Origin: Posidonia oceanica
Lineage: Eukaryota; Streptophyta; Magnoliopsida; Alismatales; Posidoniaceae
Reading direction: 5' to 3'
Length of the DNA stretch: 64,000 bases
Assembly: GCA_037176725.1 (NCBI GenBank)
Contig: JAZBRS010000049.1
Coordinates: 19,424,001 to 19,488,000, forward strand
Notes under the pieces: generated by a model
The model's database searches: none
The model's input: only the letters and a program-made list of their open reading frames with translations
Told to the model about the DNA's origin: nothing
Position numbers and translations under genes: made by a program
Part shown: positions 11,341 to 22,403 of the stretch, piece after piece
Layout of the letters: the number at the start of each line of letters is the position of its first letter
How positions within the stretch are numbered: the stretch's first letter is position 1

Positions 11341-11847
11341 TTGATTGATTGGGAAAGGTGATAAGATATCGGACTTCTCGGCCGGCAAAGAGGAGATGAG
11401 AACAAGGGTGGGATACCGCGGGGCGTCTGAAAAGATGCCCCTGGTATCAGGATGATACCAGAGCTTAGTCGAAACGTCCCCGGTATCGAGAAAGCGAAGG
11501 ATGGACAAAACTGACGCGTTTGTCAGACGAGTAGTTTGGGGTACCAGCCCAAGGAGACTCAGCCGGGTATGTCCGGTAGCAGGTCGGACGGCGCGGGTTC
11601 GCGAAGGTCCTGGAGCCTGGGTCGTTTGCTGAGGACTTCCCTGCGTCATGTGAGCAATCAGTCGGGCCAAGGGGCCTTCGGACGTGAGCGACGAGGAGCA
11701 CGGAATGCATGATCAGCTTTGAAATGCGAACAGCCAGCACAAAACAGTTTTGCATTGATAGAATTGTTGGTTACATGCCCGTGTCAGGCCAAAAAGGTAC
11801 AGCACAACTTGAAAGGAAGACAGAATGACAGCGGCATGATGGCTCTA

Positions 11848-13209
11848 GCTGATTCGGGCCTTCTTTGATTTTCCAGAGTCAGGGAATAAGGGACCGCTCG
11901 GCGGGATTTCGTCAATGGGCCAGAGGTCCTGCACTTTAGTGATGTACTCAGGGGTACACCCTACACCTTTTATTGCAGCGATGTCTGTTGATCGCACCCC
12001 ATGCTGCATCAGGTTGGCCAGCTCCTTTGTGGGGGCAGTTGTACTGAGCGGATATTCTTGAAGAAGCTTGGGCGCTGTGCTGTCGACAAAGGCGCCCTGC
12101 TGGAGGCCGAACTAGCGCATGACTCTGATAGGGTGATATTCTACACCCGTAGTAAATCCTGGTAGCACAACCAGACGCATGTCGCGTGTGTTGAAGAGGA
12201 CAGTGAATGCTTCGGCTGCAGAAGGAATGATGCGCCATGTGACCGTGTCGTCTGTCAGTCCCGATAGCCTTTCATACTCTTCCTTGACGCTCTTGATTGC
12301 CTTGGCATGGCCGCTGCTGCAGTAGGCCTCGAAAGCATGTACTTGGGGGCGCAGAAGGTCTATCTCAGTGTGCGCTGCTAGCCAGACCTGAATGAATGAT
12401 CCGCAACCATGAAAGTGGCGGCAGCGGTGCGAGACGCGGTCCAGACCGCGGTAGGTCTCTGCCAAGACAACCGGTGCCAGGTCTATGTGCTGGGTCACCA
12501 CGGCGAGTGCTATTTCAGCAATCTCGACGGCCACTGTTACCTTGCCATGAGTAAAGACCAGCTCGCCTAGGAAACGGGTGACAAACCCTCGGAGCCACAG
12601 CTCGTCTCCGAGTTCAGTGCGCTTTTCCATAATATCATCAAAGTACGCTAGGCGAAGCAGGGGCGTGGGCCCGCTAGTACAAATCAGCTTCTGCTGGCAA
12701 CTTTGGGTAGAGAGGCCGGTCAGCTGTTTCAGGACTGCCAAGTATCCGTCACGCCTCATGAAGATGGGCGGCCCCAAGATCTTGGAAAAGCCGCAGATCC
12801 GGCGCACTTCTTCCAGTGTGGGCGTCAGTTCAGTTCTACCGAAACGGAAGACATGGTGTGCTAGTTTCCAGAATCGCGCAGCAGCACACAGAAGATGGCG
12901 GCTTACTTCTACATCAGCAGCCTTGAGCAGTTTGGTCGGAATGCCCCACAGACGCAGCTTCTCGCAGTCATCTCTTGTCAGCTTGCCGATCCATTCTCGC
13001 AGGATCTCAGAACAGTGTGTGGGGGTTACCAAGGTGGGGAAACCCATTGCACAGATTGCAGGATGTGGGCAGACGGTTGTCGCAAGAGTCTTCAGGTACC
13101 TGTTGCCAAGACTGTGAATTATCAAAGCTCGTATAAGCACCAAAACATCATAGGAAAGCAGATTCTGAAACTGGCAGAAACAGGTGCAACATGTATAGGC
13201 AGTAAACAT
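11848..13209 (-). pseudogene. DUF7745 / plant-mobile-domain-like protein in element A (one nonsense codon)
   Basis: A minus-strand frame of about 450 codons. Likely translation starts at or before MGFPTLV (about 13047). The N-terminal part has the motif FRFGRTELTPTLEEVRRICG, typical of plant mobile domain / DUF7745 proteins, then RGLDRVSHRCRHFHGCGS and, near the end, a YHPIRVMR segment followed by FGLQQGAF. A TAG at 12112-12114 splits the frame, and reading continues in the same frame to about 11848 (end KKARIS). The family is plant-specific and often carried by transposable elements; its molecular role is not established. It lies in sense orientation downstream of gag-protease, where an autonomous Ogre would have RT, RNase H and integrase. 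The TAG is most simply a CAG-to-TAG change. No intron boundary was resolved. Confidence 0.7.
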
Positions 13210-14388
13210 TCAGACTATGGCAATTGAACATGTATAAGCATAAGGGCGTTCTGTTGATGTGGCAGGGACCGTCGGGAACCCGGGTTGTCGCAGCCTGATG
13301 GTGCCAACGCATGCTAAGCAGAGGTACTGTCTCAGTGCTGGAGTAAGCCTTTGCGGAGCAGAATGATCAAAGAGGGTAGACGACTGGAAAATGCAGATGC
13401 GTGTGATTTGGTGTAGTTTGCCCTCAGTATCGGGGTGCTGTGGTGCCTGCTGTACAGAAAGGGAGCGGTCCTTAACTCACTGGACTCTACTCGGACTCCT
13501 GACTTGTTGGTGGCACTCTGGGGGAAGGTATGGGTGATGTTTGGTGGTGGTGTAGAGAGGACGGGCTCCATGCCAAACTCTCAAGGACTTACACTCACTC
13601 CTAACTCTTTTTCCTCTCTCTCTTTTTTAATGTTGGTGTATAGGGCCCTCTTTATCCCCATTTTGGGAGCGAGGAGGGCCTGACCCGAGCTTTGGCTCTT
13701 TTCTGGGGTAGGCGAGAGGTACGGGGTTACCCGGCTTGCCTTCATTCTCTTCTTTTTTCTTCTTTTTTCTTCTTTTTTGTTTTTTGCGGGAATGGGGCCT
13801 TTGTCCCTTTCTCCCTTTTCTTTTCTATCATTCTCCTTTTGTTGTTGTTTTTTTTTCTTTTTCCTTTTTTTTCTTTTTTTTTTTGGCTTGCAGGTTTCCG
13901 CTGTCCCCTCCCCCAGGGGAGATGGGCGTTAGGGTCTTTCGGGTACAGACTTCTAGCTCTCTTTTTCTCTTTCTTTTTTTGCACATCTAAGCTGGGGTAT
14001 GTACTGCTTTCTGACCAGCACCTAGCACTCTTCTAAAGGGTGTAAGTCCTTAGGGGTTTGGGCATTTCGCCCGTTCTCATTGAGTGGTGGCTCCCTCACT
14101 AGTCAAGACATCTAAGTAGTATCAGGTGAGGTCGGGAGACTCCTTTCGCAGCAGGCCAGCACCTCCGGTTTTCATCACCGGGCAACTATGCAATGCATGG
14201 TTTGACAAGAGAATGTGAACGGAATGAGTAGAGGTGCGCAGGAGTGTTGTGATGCCAGGAAAGGCAAGAGAGTGGATGAAGTAAAGTATGGAGGAGATAG
14301 AGCAAAAGAGATGCAAAGATATGCAAGCGGTGAAGGTATGACAAGTGGGAGGACGAATCCGCAATGGCTACTCCCAGCTACTGATAAT
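13210..14388. other. Non-coding spacer of element A
   Basis: Between the DUF7745 ORF and the end of the gag-protease frame. Contains a T-rich/poly-pyrimidine stretch (13735-13980 on plus) and no conserved protein. It could hold the intron known from Ogre elements between protease and downstream ORFs, but I could not define splice sites. Confidence 0.4.
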
Positions 14389-17300
14389 ACTTCTTGAGGT
14401 AGCACATGTTGACCGGCTCAGACTGCTCGACCTGGTCCATGTCCTCAAGGGTTACTGCGCCCCCTCTGTTCTGATAACTTCTCCCGCCTGCTCTGCTGCT
14501 GATGATACTGCTGCATGTTCTGCTGACACTAGTGAAGGCCCTACTGACTCAGCGACTGATGCTGCTGATGACTCTGCCACTGAAACTTCTGACAACTCTG
14601 TCACTGACTCTGCTCTTTGCTCTGTTACTGCTGCTGTGCAACCCGCTGGTGTCTCTTCTTCTGAATCTGCCAATGTACTTGTGGAGGGCATACGCTGTAC
14701 AAGCCATCTGGATCCACCCTCGGCTTGAAAAGTAATGAGCTCGTCGGGTCTGAGAGAAACCGACATCATCGAGCTTTCTCCGAGGACCATGATGGAGGTG
14801 GAGTCCTCCCGCAGAGGAGGGTCCGTAACTACGGCTTTTCCCTTCCTTTCTGCGGCTTGGTGTCGTGCCAAGTCTTCTACTATGGATTCGAGCTGTTCTT
14901 GCTAAAGCAGCTCCAAATCCGACATCCATGAATCGACTTGGGCTTCTACTACCCCTTCTTCTTCCTCATCTGGGGGTGAATCGACATAGTAGGCGCCGAG
15001 GGCCTGAGGCACTAGCTCGGCTGCGAGACGGATTGCTGTCTCCGATACTTGTATTTTCTGACTCACGGGCGCGCCTGATTGCGACTGTCCCGGCAAGGGA
15101 GACCCAGATGGTCTAGTTAGAGGGATCGCAGATGGATAGGCTGCCAAGGTGACTGCTGCCGTTAGAGGATGGGCGGAGGTGCTCTCTTGAAGGCCCGAAG
15201 GCCGGGAGACCGCGATGCTCAGCTGATTCTCCGTGACTGATGATGATGATGAGAGCGCGGCCTCCGATGCCATAGGATCTGGCCATAAAAATTGCCGGTC
15301 TGCGGCAAGGGGGGGCATGACTGATTGAGTTGGCTGTATCGCCTGTGGTGTGGCCTCTGAAAAGGGCTGAGCTATGCTGCTGACTGAACTCAGCGACTGA
15401 CCTTTCTGCGAAGGTGGTAGTTGCACCGTTGCGACAAGGGTTGCATGCGAACTGACCGACTGTACTTGAGCTGGTGCTGATGGTGCTGACATGACTGCGG
15501 GAGAATCAAAGACTGCCAAATCTGCCAAGGGTTCCATCAAGACTGTTGCCTCATGATCTGGGGAAGGAGTGGCCAGATAAACTGACTGATGTGCTGTTGT
15601 ACTTGGCTGGCTTTCACTGCAAGTCTGAACTGCCCCTGTTGTGCCCGACTGTTCCTCGTCCGAGTAGTAGTCCTCAACGCAGACCCAGTCCTCCTCCGGT
15701 GGCGGAGGGCTTTGACACGGCTCCGACGGCACTGCAACTTGAACTGCGCTTGAGTCCAGGATACCTGCGCTCGTGAAATTGGCCAAGCTCCGAGGTATGA
15801 CCAATCTCTGATTCCTTGCTTGTGGGCGCTTGCCTTTATCGGAGTGAGGGTCGTAACCTAGACCCTCGTTGTCTCTTCGTTCTTCCACTAGGATTGGTTC
15901 AGCGATTCCTTGGCCATGTCGCCCAAGCGGTGTCCCTTTGACGTAGCCCCATCTGTGACAAACGTTCTCGACCATCCGAAAGGGGTTGTTGTGAACGGCC
16001 AAGGAGTTGACACGTTCAAGATCTGGCAAAAAGTTAACCGGCTCGCACCGATTAACGCGATACAAAGCGTTCGAAAGATCAGGGTCAAAGGGGACAGTCC
16101 GCGAAGAGATAGAAGAAACCGCCTCGATCCGCTCCTTCTCAAAATTCTCCGCCATGACAACGATGACATCGTCACCTCGGCGGAACTTGATCATGCGATG
16201 GAGGGTCGAGGGGATAACCTGATGCTTGTGGAGCCAAGGGCGCCCAAGCAGAAAGTTGAAGTTAGGTTCCAAGTCGACGACGTAGAATTCCACATCGAAT
16301 GTGACCGGACCAATGGTCAGAGGAATGATCAGAATCCCTAGAGCGTCATGGTGAGTGTTATCAAAAGCTGTCATTCCCTTTACAGCTGGAGTAATGTCCT
16401 CGGCCTTGAATCCGAGCTTGGTTGCTGTTCGCAAGGGACAGACGTTAAGGCCTGACCCATTATCGACTAGTGCAAGGGGAATGCGAAAGTTTTTGAATTG
16501 TACCGTGACGAACAAGGGTTGATTGTGATTAATCCCCGCCGGAGGCAGCTCATCACTCGTGAAAGTAATGACCTGGGGCTCCGCAATCATTCCAACCATG
16601 CTTTCCAAGGCAGCAGGTTCTATGGCTTGGGACACACGGGCGGCTTGAAACACGCGAAGGAAAGCTTCGCGGTGCTCAGCCGAGGTGTGTATCAGGTCCC
16701 AGATGGATATGTCGGCTTTAACTCTTTTGAGCTGGGATGTGATGTCGGCTTTAGGCTGGCATTTCTTGGTAGCAGGTGGTGCAGTTGTGGGGACAGGTTC
16801 AGCTATGGTGGATTCAAAAGGCTGGCTTGAAGGTAGTGGGACCGTAGGCCGGGCTAAAGGCAATGGTATTGCAGGTTGCGGATGACTAGGTCTGGTTGCT
16901 GGTGCAGGAGGTCTGTAGACCCTCCCCGATCGCGTCACTTCCGCACACATTTCTGTGGCGTAGCTGTAGGGTACGCGATGGGTATCCCGGGTTAAGTTAA
17001 TAACCACGGGAGCGCGTGCGGCGAGCACGAGAGGGGTTACAGGCTGAGGAGGGCATGGGTAGGTGGGTAGTTGGGAAGGCAAGCTAGGTGGGGACTGAGG
17101 TCTTGCTAATAGGTGCACGGGAAGCTCTGGCTGAGGTCTGACTAAGAGATGTATTGGGGCTTGGGCCCGGGAAAGCATGGCGGCTGATGCAGGAGAACGC
17201 TCCGGCCTGGCGCGCGGTCGGATCATATGGACGCCCGACTCGGAACCAGCGATGGCTGCGAGATAGAGAGAGACTGGAAAGGGAGTAGAAACATCATGGA

Positions 17301-17416
17301 TAAGCTCGGAAGGATCTACCACGGATGTGGGAGACCCAGAAGGAAACAAGGAGTGGATTCCTGAGGTCCCTGCGCCTCCTGAATAGGAGTGCTCCGGCAG
17401 GGGTCGGCGGACAATA
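14389..17416 (-). pseudogene. Retropepsin + G-patch region of element A polyprotein
   Basis: Open from about 17445 to 14452 apart from one TAG at 14902-14904, with the last 20-25 codons displaced by one base. Order on the minus strand: Pro-rich linker; segment ISIWDLIHTSAEHREAF (about 16710), shared with element C; aspartic protease with active site LVDNGSGLNVCP at about 16470-16435 and C-terminal FLLGRPWL (about 16300); G-patch with HRWGYVKG...GRHGQGIAEP and GLGYDP (about 15990-15845); then 450 residues rich in Ser, Pro and Ala. DNGS instead of DTGA is a known variant of this plant lineage. The protease would release Gag and other products in the particle. No RT follows. The 14902 stop is followed by CAA, as in some readthrough contexts, but decay is the simpler reading. 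Confidence 0.8.
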
Positions 17417-19573
17417 TTAGCTGGGGTGGATGCTGATGCAGGTGCAAGATGGTGCAGAAGTGGACGCCTCGTGCGTGTCGATCACAATCGTTCCTGATTC
17501 GATCAAGTCCTGGATGGCATTCCGGAGAGTGAAACAACTATCAGTCGAATGCCCGACGCTTCGATGAAAGTCGCAGCAAAGGTTCGCCTTAAACCAATGC
17601 GGTAGTGGGTTTGGTGGCGGGCGAACCTCCGGAAATCGCAGGAGCGACGCAACCTTCGGGAGGACGGCACTGAGCGGTTCCACCAGTGGGGCGAACTTCC
17701 GCTTCTCCATGGGTGGCCGTCTCGGCCTCGGGAATTGTCCTTGCTGAACCGGTGCGGCAGGATAGACCGGTCGAGCGGTGGTAGTGATCTGTGGTGTAGG
17801 GTGTGCCCTAGGTGCAGGTGCGTAATAGATCTGAGGAGGGGCAGGCCGGGACGCCAGACGGACGGGCGCAGCAGGGGAGTCGACGTATGCGACAACGGGC
17901 TTTGGCGGATCCTTCCTCTTGGGACGGTTGTTGTTGAGACTGCTGTTGTTGTTGACGGCGCTGCTGCTACTACCGTCGTTGCTGGCGAGGGCCTGCCTGG
18001 CAAGCACAGAGAGTGCGGGGAAGTTGCCACTCCGCAACGAACTCTCTACGCGAGTGCCAGCTCGGATCAAAGCAGTGAAGGTCGTGACGGGTTGGATGCT
18101 AAGCAAAGCTCCGGTAGACGGCTATGCCCCTTTTATGATGATCTCGATAGAATCCTCGTCGGAGGGCCTATCTCGAACTTGCGAGGCAAGGGCACGCCAG
18201 CGGCCGATGTACTCCCCGAACGGCTCGCCCGGATTCTGCTTGGTTGCGATCAAGTCCGCGCGCTTTGGGACCAGATCGAGGTTGAAGGAGTACTGTTCCA
18301 AGAACGCCTGGCTTAGGTCGTTCCAGGTCTTGATCGTAGCCATGTCAAGCGAGGTGAACCACTTGAGGGCCGGACCAGACAAACTCTTCTGGAACAGGCG
18401 GATCAGCAACCTCTCGTCCGCTTGGAGTTGGGCGAGATCACCGCAGTACGCCTTCAGATGGGCTATGGGGCAGCCCCTACCATCATATTTCTCGAAGTCC
18501 GGTATTTTGAACTTCGGGGGGAGTACCGCCTCTGGGAAACAGCAGAGGTCTCGGAACTGGTAGGTCTGGTGGTCCGTGCCCTGCACTAGACGCAGTGCTT
18601 TCTCCAGAACATCCATCCTGTTGTTGATGGGGTCTGGAATAGCTGCTACAGGAGATGGGGCAGCGGGGGCAGGGACCACGTATGCCGAATGGGTCGCACC
18701 GAGGTGCTCCTCCGGATCCACCATCACGTCGCCTGGTGACGCAAGGTGATGGCCGGCATACCCGTGCTGTGGTGGAGTGCAAGGAGGGATGCATGTGGGA
18801 TTCTGAGCCTGATGCAAAGGGGGAGGATAGACGGTATGCTGTGCGGTGGGTGCAGGATGCTGGAGCATCAGCGGCCGTACCGGGGCGATGCCGGGGGACG
18901 GGCCTGCGAGATACTGTGCTCCCACCAGTCCGAACGACTGGCCACCAGGTGGCGGAGGTGTATGCTGTGTGAGGTGTGGTGCTGATGCAAGAGGCGGAAT
19001 ACGTGCCCCCATCGTCGGAACCGTGAGCAGTTGGGACGATGGTCGAGGCGGAAGTGCAGAGTGCAATGCAAGATGTGCGGGAGCAGGCCGCACAGGAACC
19101 TCAGGAACAACAGGAGGGGAAGGAGGGCGGACTGATAGAGCTATACCCTGCAGCCGCTGGATAGTGTCCATCAGTTGCTGGTACTACTCTTCAGGGGTCC
19201 CGTCAGTGGGAACACTGAATTGCAGTGCCGGCGAGGAACCAGAACCAAGAGATCCGGACTGTCCGGGAGACTGGAATCCTAAGGCGTGGGTCGCCGCAGC
19301 AGAAGGGTCAAAAGTGACAAAACCCTGAGAAGGTGGGGTCAGTGGTGCCTCCAGAACACGTGAAGTGGTCATCAGGATGGACTCGGCGACCGGATCAGGA
19401 GGAGCGAGCGTCTGCCACTGTCCCACAGCAAACTGGGGTGCCCCAGACGACAGAGGGGAAAAGCCTGGCGTCACAGAGGGCACAGAGGGGTTTGAAACGG
19501 GAACCGGAGGGGCCGAAGCGGGAACCACCTCCTTGGCAAGGGTGAGGGGGGTCTCGACAGTGCGCTGGGCCAT
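17417..19573 (-). pseudogene. gag: gag of element A (two in-frame TAGs and a frameshift)
   Basis: Starts at MAQRTVETP (19573). A Pro-rich N-terminal half is followed by the Gag core with FEKYDGRGCPIAHLKAYCGD, ADERLLIRLFQKSLSGPALKW and EPFGEYIGRWRALASQV, then a basic linker and a C-X2-H-X4-H-X4-C knuckle (about 17575-17534, CDFHRSVGHSTDSC). Gag forms the virus-like particle and binds genomic RNA. TAG codons interrupt the frame at about 19184 and 18119. The first lies between Glu and Tyr-Gln-Gln; the second follows IIKGA, where element B reads Leu. A one-base shift near 17440-17450 separates Gag from the protease frame. Element B carries an orthologous Gag that aligns through both breaks. Confidence 0.85.
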
Positions 19574-20875
19574 TGCTGACCGAGAGCGGGTCAAAACGGG
19601 GCTGCGACGACGGAAAAGTGGACGGGCTCTACGAGGAGCTATGCTCGCAAAGACGAGTAGCTCAGAAAAAGGGATGGTCGAGCACAGGTGTCTCAGCAGA
19701 GATGTCAGCAAGGGAGAGACCCGAGCTCTAGCTAAGGAGATCGCTTACTGAACTCTGTTAAAGACACAAGGGGAAACTAGGGTTAGAGAAGAAAGAGATG
19801 CAAAATGCATTATGTTATGGCATGAATGTCATGTATGCTTTCTAGCATGCCCCCCTCACCTAACTAGTGTTTCCTAGCAAGGTTGTCTACTTCAGGTATC
19901 CCTGGGTGTACGGGTCACCGACTCAAGTCAGAAAAGTAGGCTCCCTGTCTAACTCCCGGCCCAAAGCTCAGGTAATGACAGGGTGGTGCGTTGGTGGCCT
20001 CTACCCCGCCAAAGCGTGGGTGGTACCCTCCACTAACACCGACACGACCCCGGACAAGGGGGGACAGACCGACTGACTCACACCATGCCAAAGCATCGGG
20101 GTGAGAAGCCGGAACCGTCCTTCGCAGACTAGTAGGTGGACTCAGAGGAGAAGAATGCATGCCCTATATGATGCTTATGCAAATGATTAAAGTCTTTTAT
20201 CTTGCACATTTTATTAACCAAAAGGGAGTGAAGGATTGTTCAGAGTCTCTAGTTGTTCCTAAGAGTTCTTTTACTTGCACTTTTTAGTTAACCATGGGGA
20301 GAGCAAACAAGTTTCTACTATCCTAAGCATGGCAAGTGCGAAAGGGAAGAAAATCAATCAAGCATGGCAAGCAAACAATCATACAACACAACAAAAGGCA
20401 AGTGCATGGCATGTGCAAGTGTTTGTGAGCATAATGGTGAAGAAAAACATTCATCAAGCCAAAAGGCATGTATGCAAGGTATGTGCGTGTGTAGTGACAT
20501 AGCAGGTGTGTAAAAGGAAGCATTCATCATTCAAAAAGCATGTATTGTTGCCAAACAAGTATGTAGACATGCAATGTGCGAGAATTAAAGCAATAGTAAG
20601 CAAGTAAGGCAAAGAAAGTAAAGACAAGTAAGCTGCAAAGGAAGTAAGAGCATAAGCGAGACAATAAGTAAATAAACAAGCACAGAAGCAAAGCCAAGCG
20701 AAAGAGAGCGCAAATCGAGGTAAAAGGGGTGCAAAACCTAAGCAAAGTAGCCATGAAGCGACTCGCTAGGTGTTTGCACAGGAAAGCGAGCAAAACAGGC
20801 AAAGAAAACACAAAAGCGGACAAAGAAAGCAAATCCCAAACGAGCGAAAGCGGAGGCGGAAGCCGGAGTCTAGTA
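19574..20875 (-). other. Leader of element A (between PBS and gag)
   Basis: No gene seen. About 1 kb of this (to roughly 20300), together with the 5' part of gag, is absent from element B: the junction 'gtagaaac.tgtttgct' is shared, after which B goes straight to a later gag position. The PBS-proximal part (20480-20870) is rich in 'caag' and 'aagcaa' phrases. Confidence 0.55.
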
Positions 20876-20893
20876 TCCCCAGCGGAGTCGCCA
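20876..20893 (-). other. Primer-binding site of element A
   Basis: On the minus strand, TGGCGACTCCGCTGGGGA starts one base after the LTR end TTACTACA. The first 8-10 bases fit an arginine-type tRNA 3' end (...GGAGTCG-CCA), the primer reported for Ogre elements. The tRNA identity is from general knowledge. Confidence 0.8.
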
Positions 20894-21266
20894 CTGTAGT
20901 AATCCCGGTGTTCGGATCGTCCATGCACGATGCCAAAGCTCGCGTGCACCGATCGGAATCAGGCTCACTATAAGCGGCTATGTCCGAGAAGGAAGACCTA
21001 ACTCGAAAACATTTAAAAAGGGAAAAATGGAAAGAAAAGAAGAAGATAAGACAAAATCGGAGTCGCCACCAAGTCTATTAAATCGGAAGACGAGGAAAAC
21101 CGGGGAAATGCGTGAATAATCACGCAAAACCAAGCAAAGGATGCAAAGCAAAGCAATGCAAAAGAAATAAGATGCAAATGAATGCAAATGATGTGACTCG
21201 TGCCTAGGACAAGGGCAATATGGTCATTGCGGGCCAAGAGAGGGTAAGGACTCCTGTTACGCGCGG

Positions 21267-21325
21267 GGAAGGTGTTAGGCACCCCCGACACGCCCGAGAA
21301 TCGGTCTTTCTAGGCTTACGCTCGC
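21267..21325 (-). promoter_or_regulatory. Block conserved between LTR subfamilies (right LTR of A)
   Basis: Copy of the block at 3663-3720 in the other LTR, including the GGTG/CACC mini-hairpin. Confidence 0.55.
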
Positions 21326-21649
21326 ATATGCAGGAAAATGCAGACTTTGAATGCCTAAGTGCCAATGAATGCCTGTCTAAATGCTCGAAGGTGTGCTCTA
21401 AGTGATGAAAGACGATGCAGGGAAGTAAACGTGCAATCTAAACGCTCAGCAACGCTGTCCGTGTTCCGAACCGGGCGAAACCTGGCTCGTGAGAACTTCG
21501 GACAGTAAGCATCATCGCCCTATGTGCAAATGCAGGCGAAAAGACGAAATAGCGAGAAAACCATGCAATGCGATCGACGTGCAAGGGAAAACGGCGTAAA
21601 ACAGTGCGAGGAACGAAAGAAGTATGTAAAAAGATGCGAGAACAGGGTT

Positions 21650-22403
21650 GACATGCAAAATGGGGCAAGAAATGGAACAAGAACGCAAAACCGCGCGAGA
21701 AAACGAAAGGAGGGCGCAAAACTGGGCAAGAAAACACCAGGGCACACAAAACGAGGCGAGAAAACGAAAGGGCACGCAAAACGGGGCAGGAAAACAAGAC
21801 TGCGCGCAAAACGAGGCAAGCAAGCTGAAGGGCACGCAAAACGGTGCAAGACAGAGGGGCGGCGCGCAAAACGGAGCGAGAAAACATGAAAACACGCAAA
21901 ACGAGGCGAAGAAATCAAAAGGCACGCAAAATGGTGCAAGATAGAGAAGTGGCGCGCAAAACGGAGTGAGAAAACTTGGAAACACGCAAAACAAGACGAA
22001 AAAACTAAATGGCACGCAAAACGGTGCAAGGCAGGGAAGTGGCGCGCAAAACGGAGCGAGAAAACAAGAAAACACGCAAAACGGGGCGAGAAAAATAAAG
22101 GGCACGCAAAACGGTGCAAGACCAAGAAGCGGCGCGCAAAACGGAGCGATAAAACGCGATGGCACGCAAAACGAGGCGAAGAAACTAAAAGGCACGCAAA
22201 ACGGTGCAAGACCAAGAAGCGGCGCGCAAAACGGAGCGATAAAACGCGATGGCACGCAAAACGAGGCGAAGAAACTAAAAGGCACGCAAAACGGTGCAAG
22301 ACAAAGAAGCGGCACGCAAAACGGAGCGATAAAACGCGTTGGCACGCAAAACGAGGCGAAGAAACTAAAAGGCACGCAAAACGGTGCAAATGGCATGCAA
22401 AAT
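21650..22403. repeat. 30-bp-period array within right LTR of A
   Basis: Same array as 4045-4676 but expanded by four units. The block 'ggcacgcaaaacggtgcaag' + 'gcggcgcgcaaaacggagcg' + 'ggcacgcaaaacgaggcg' is repeated more times around 22110-22380. Confidence 0.9.

Noticed and set aside
12578..13117. A 179-residue plus-strand ORF
   Set aside because: Shadow of the DUF7745 ORF on the minus strand; no recognisable motif.
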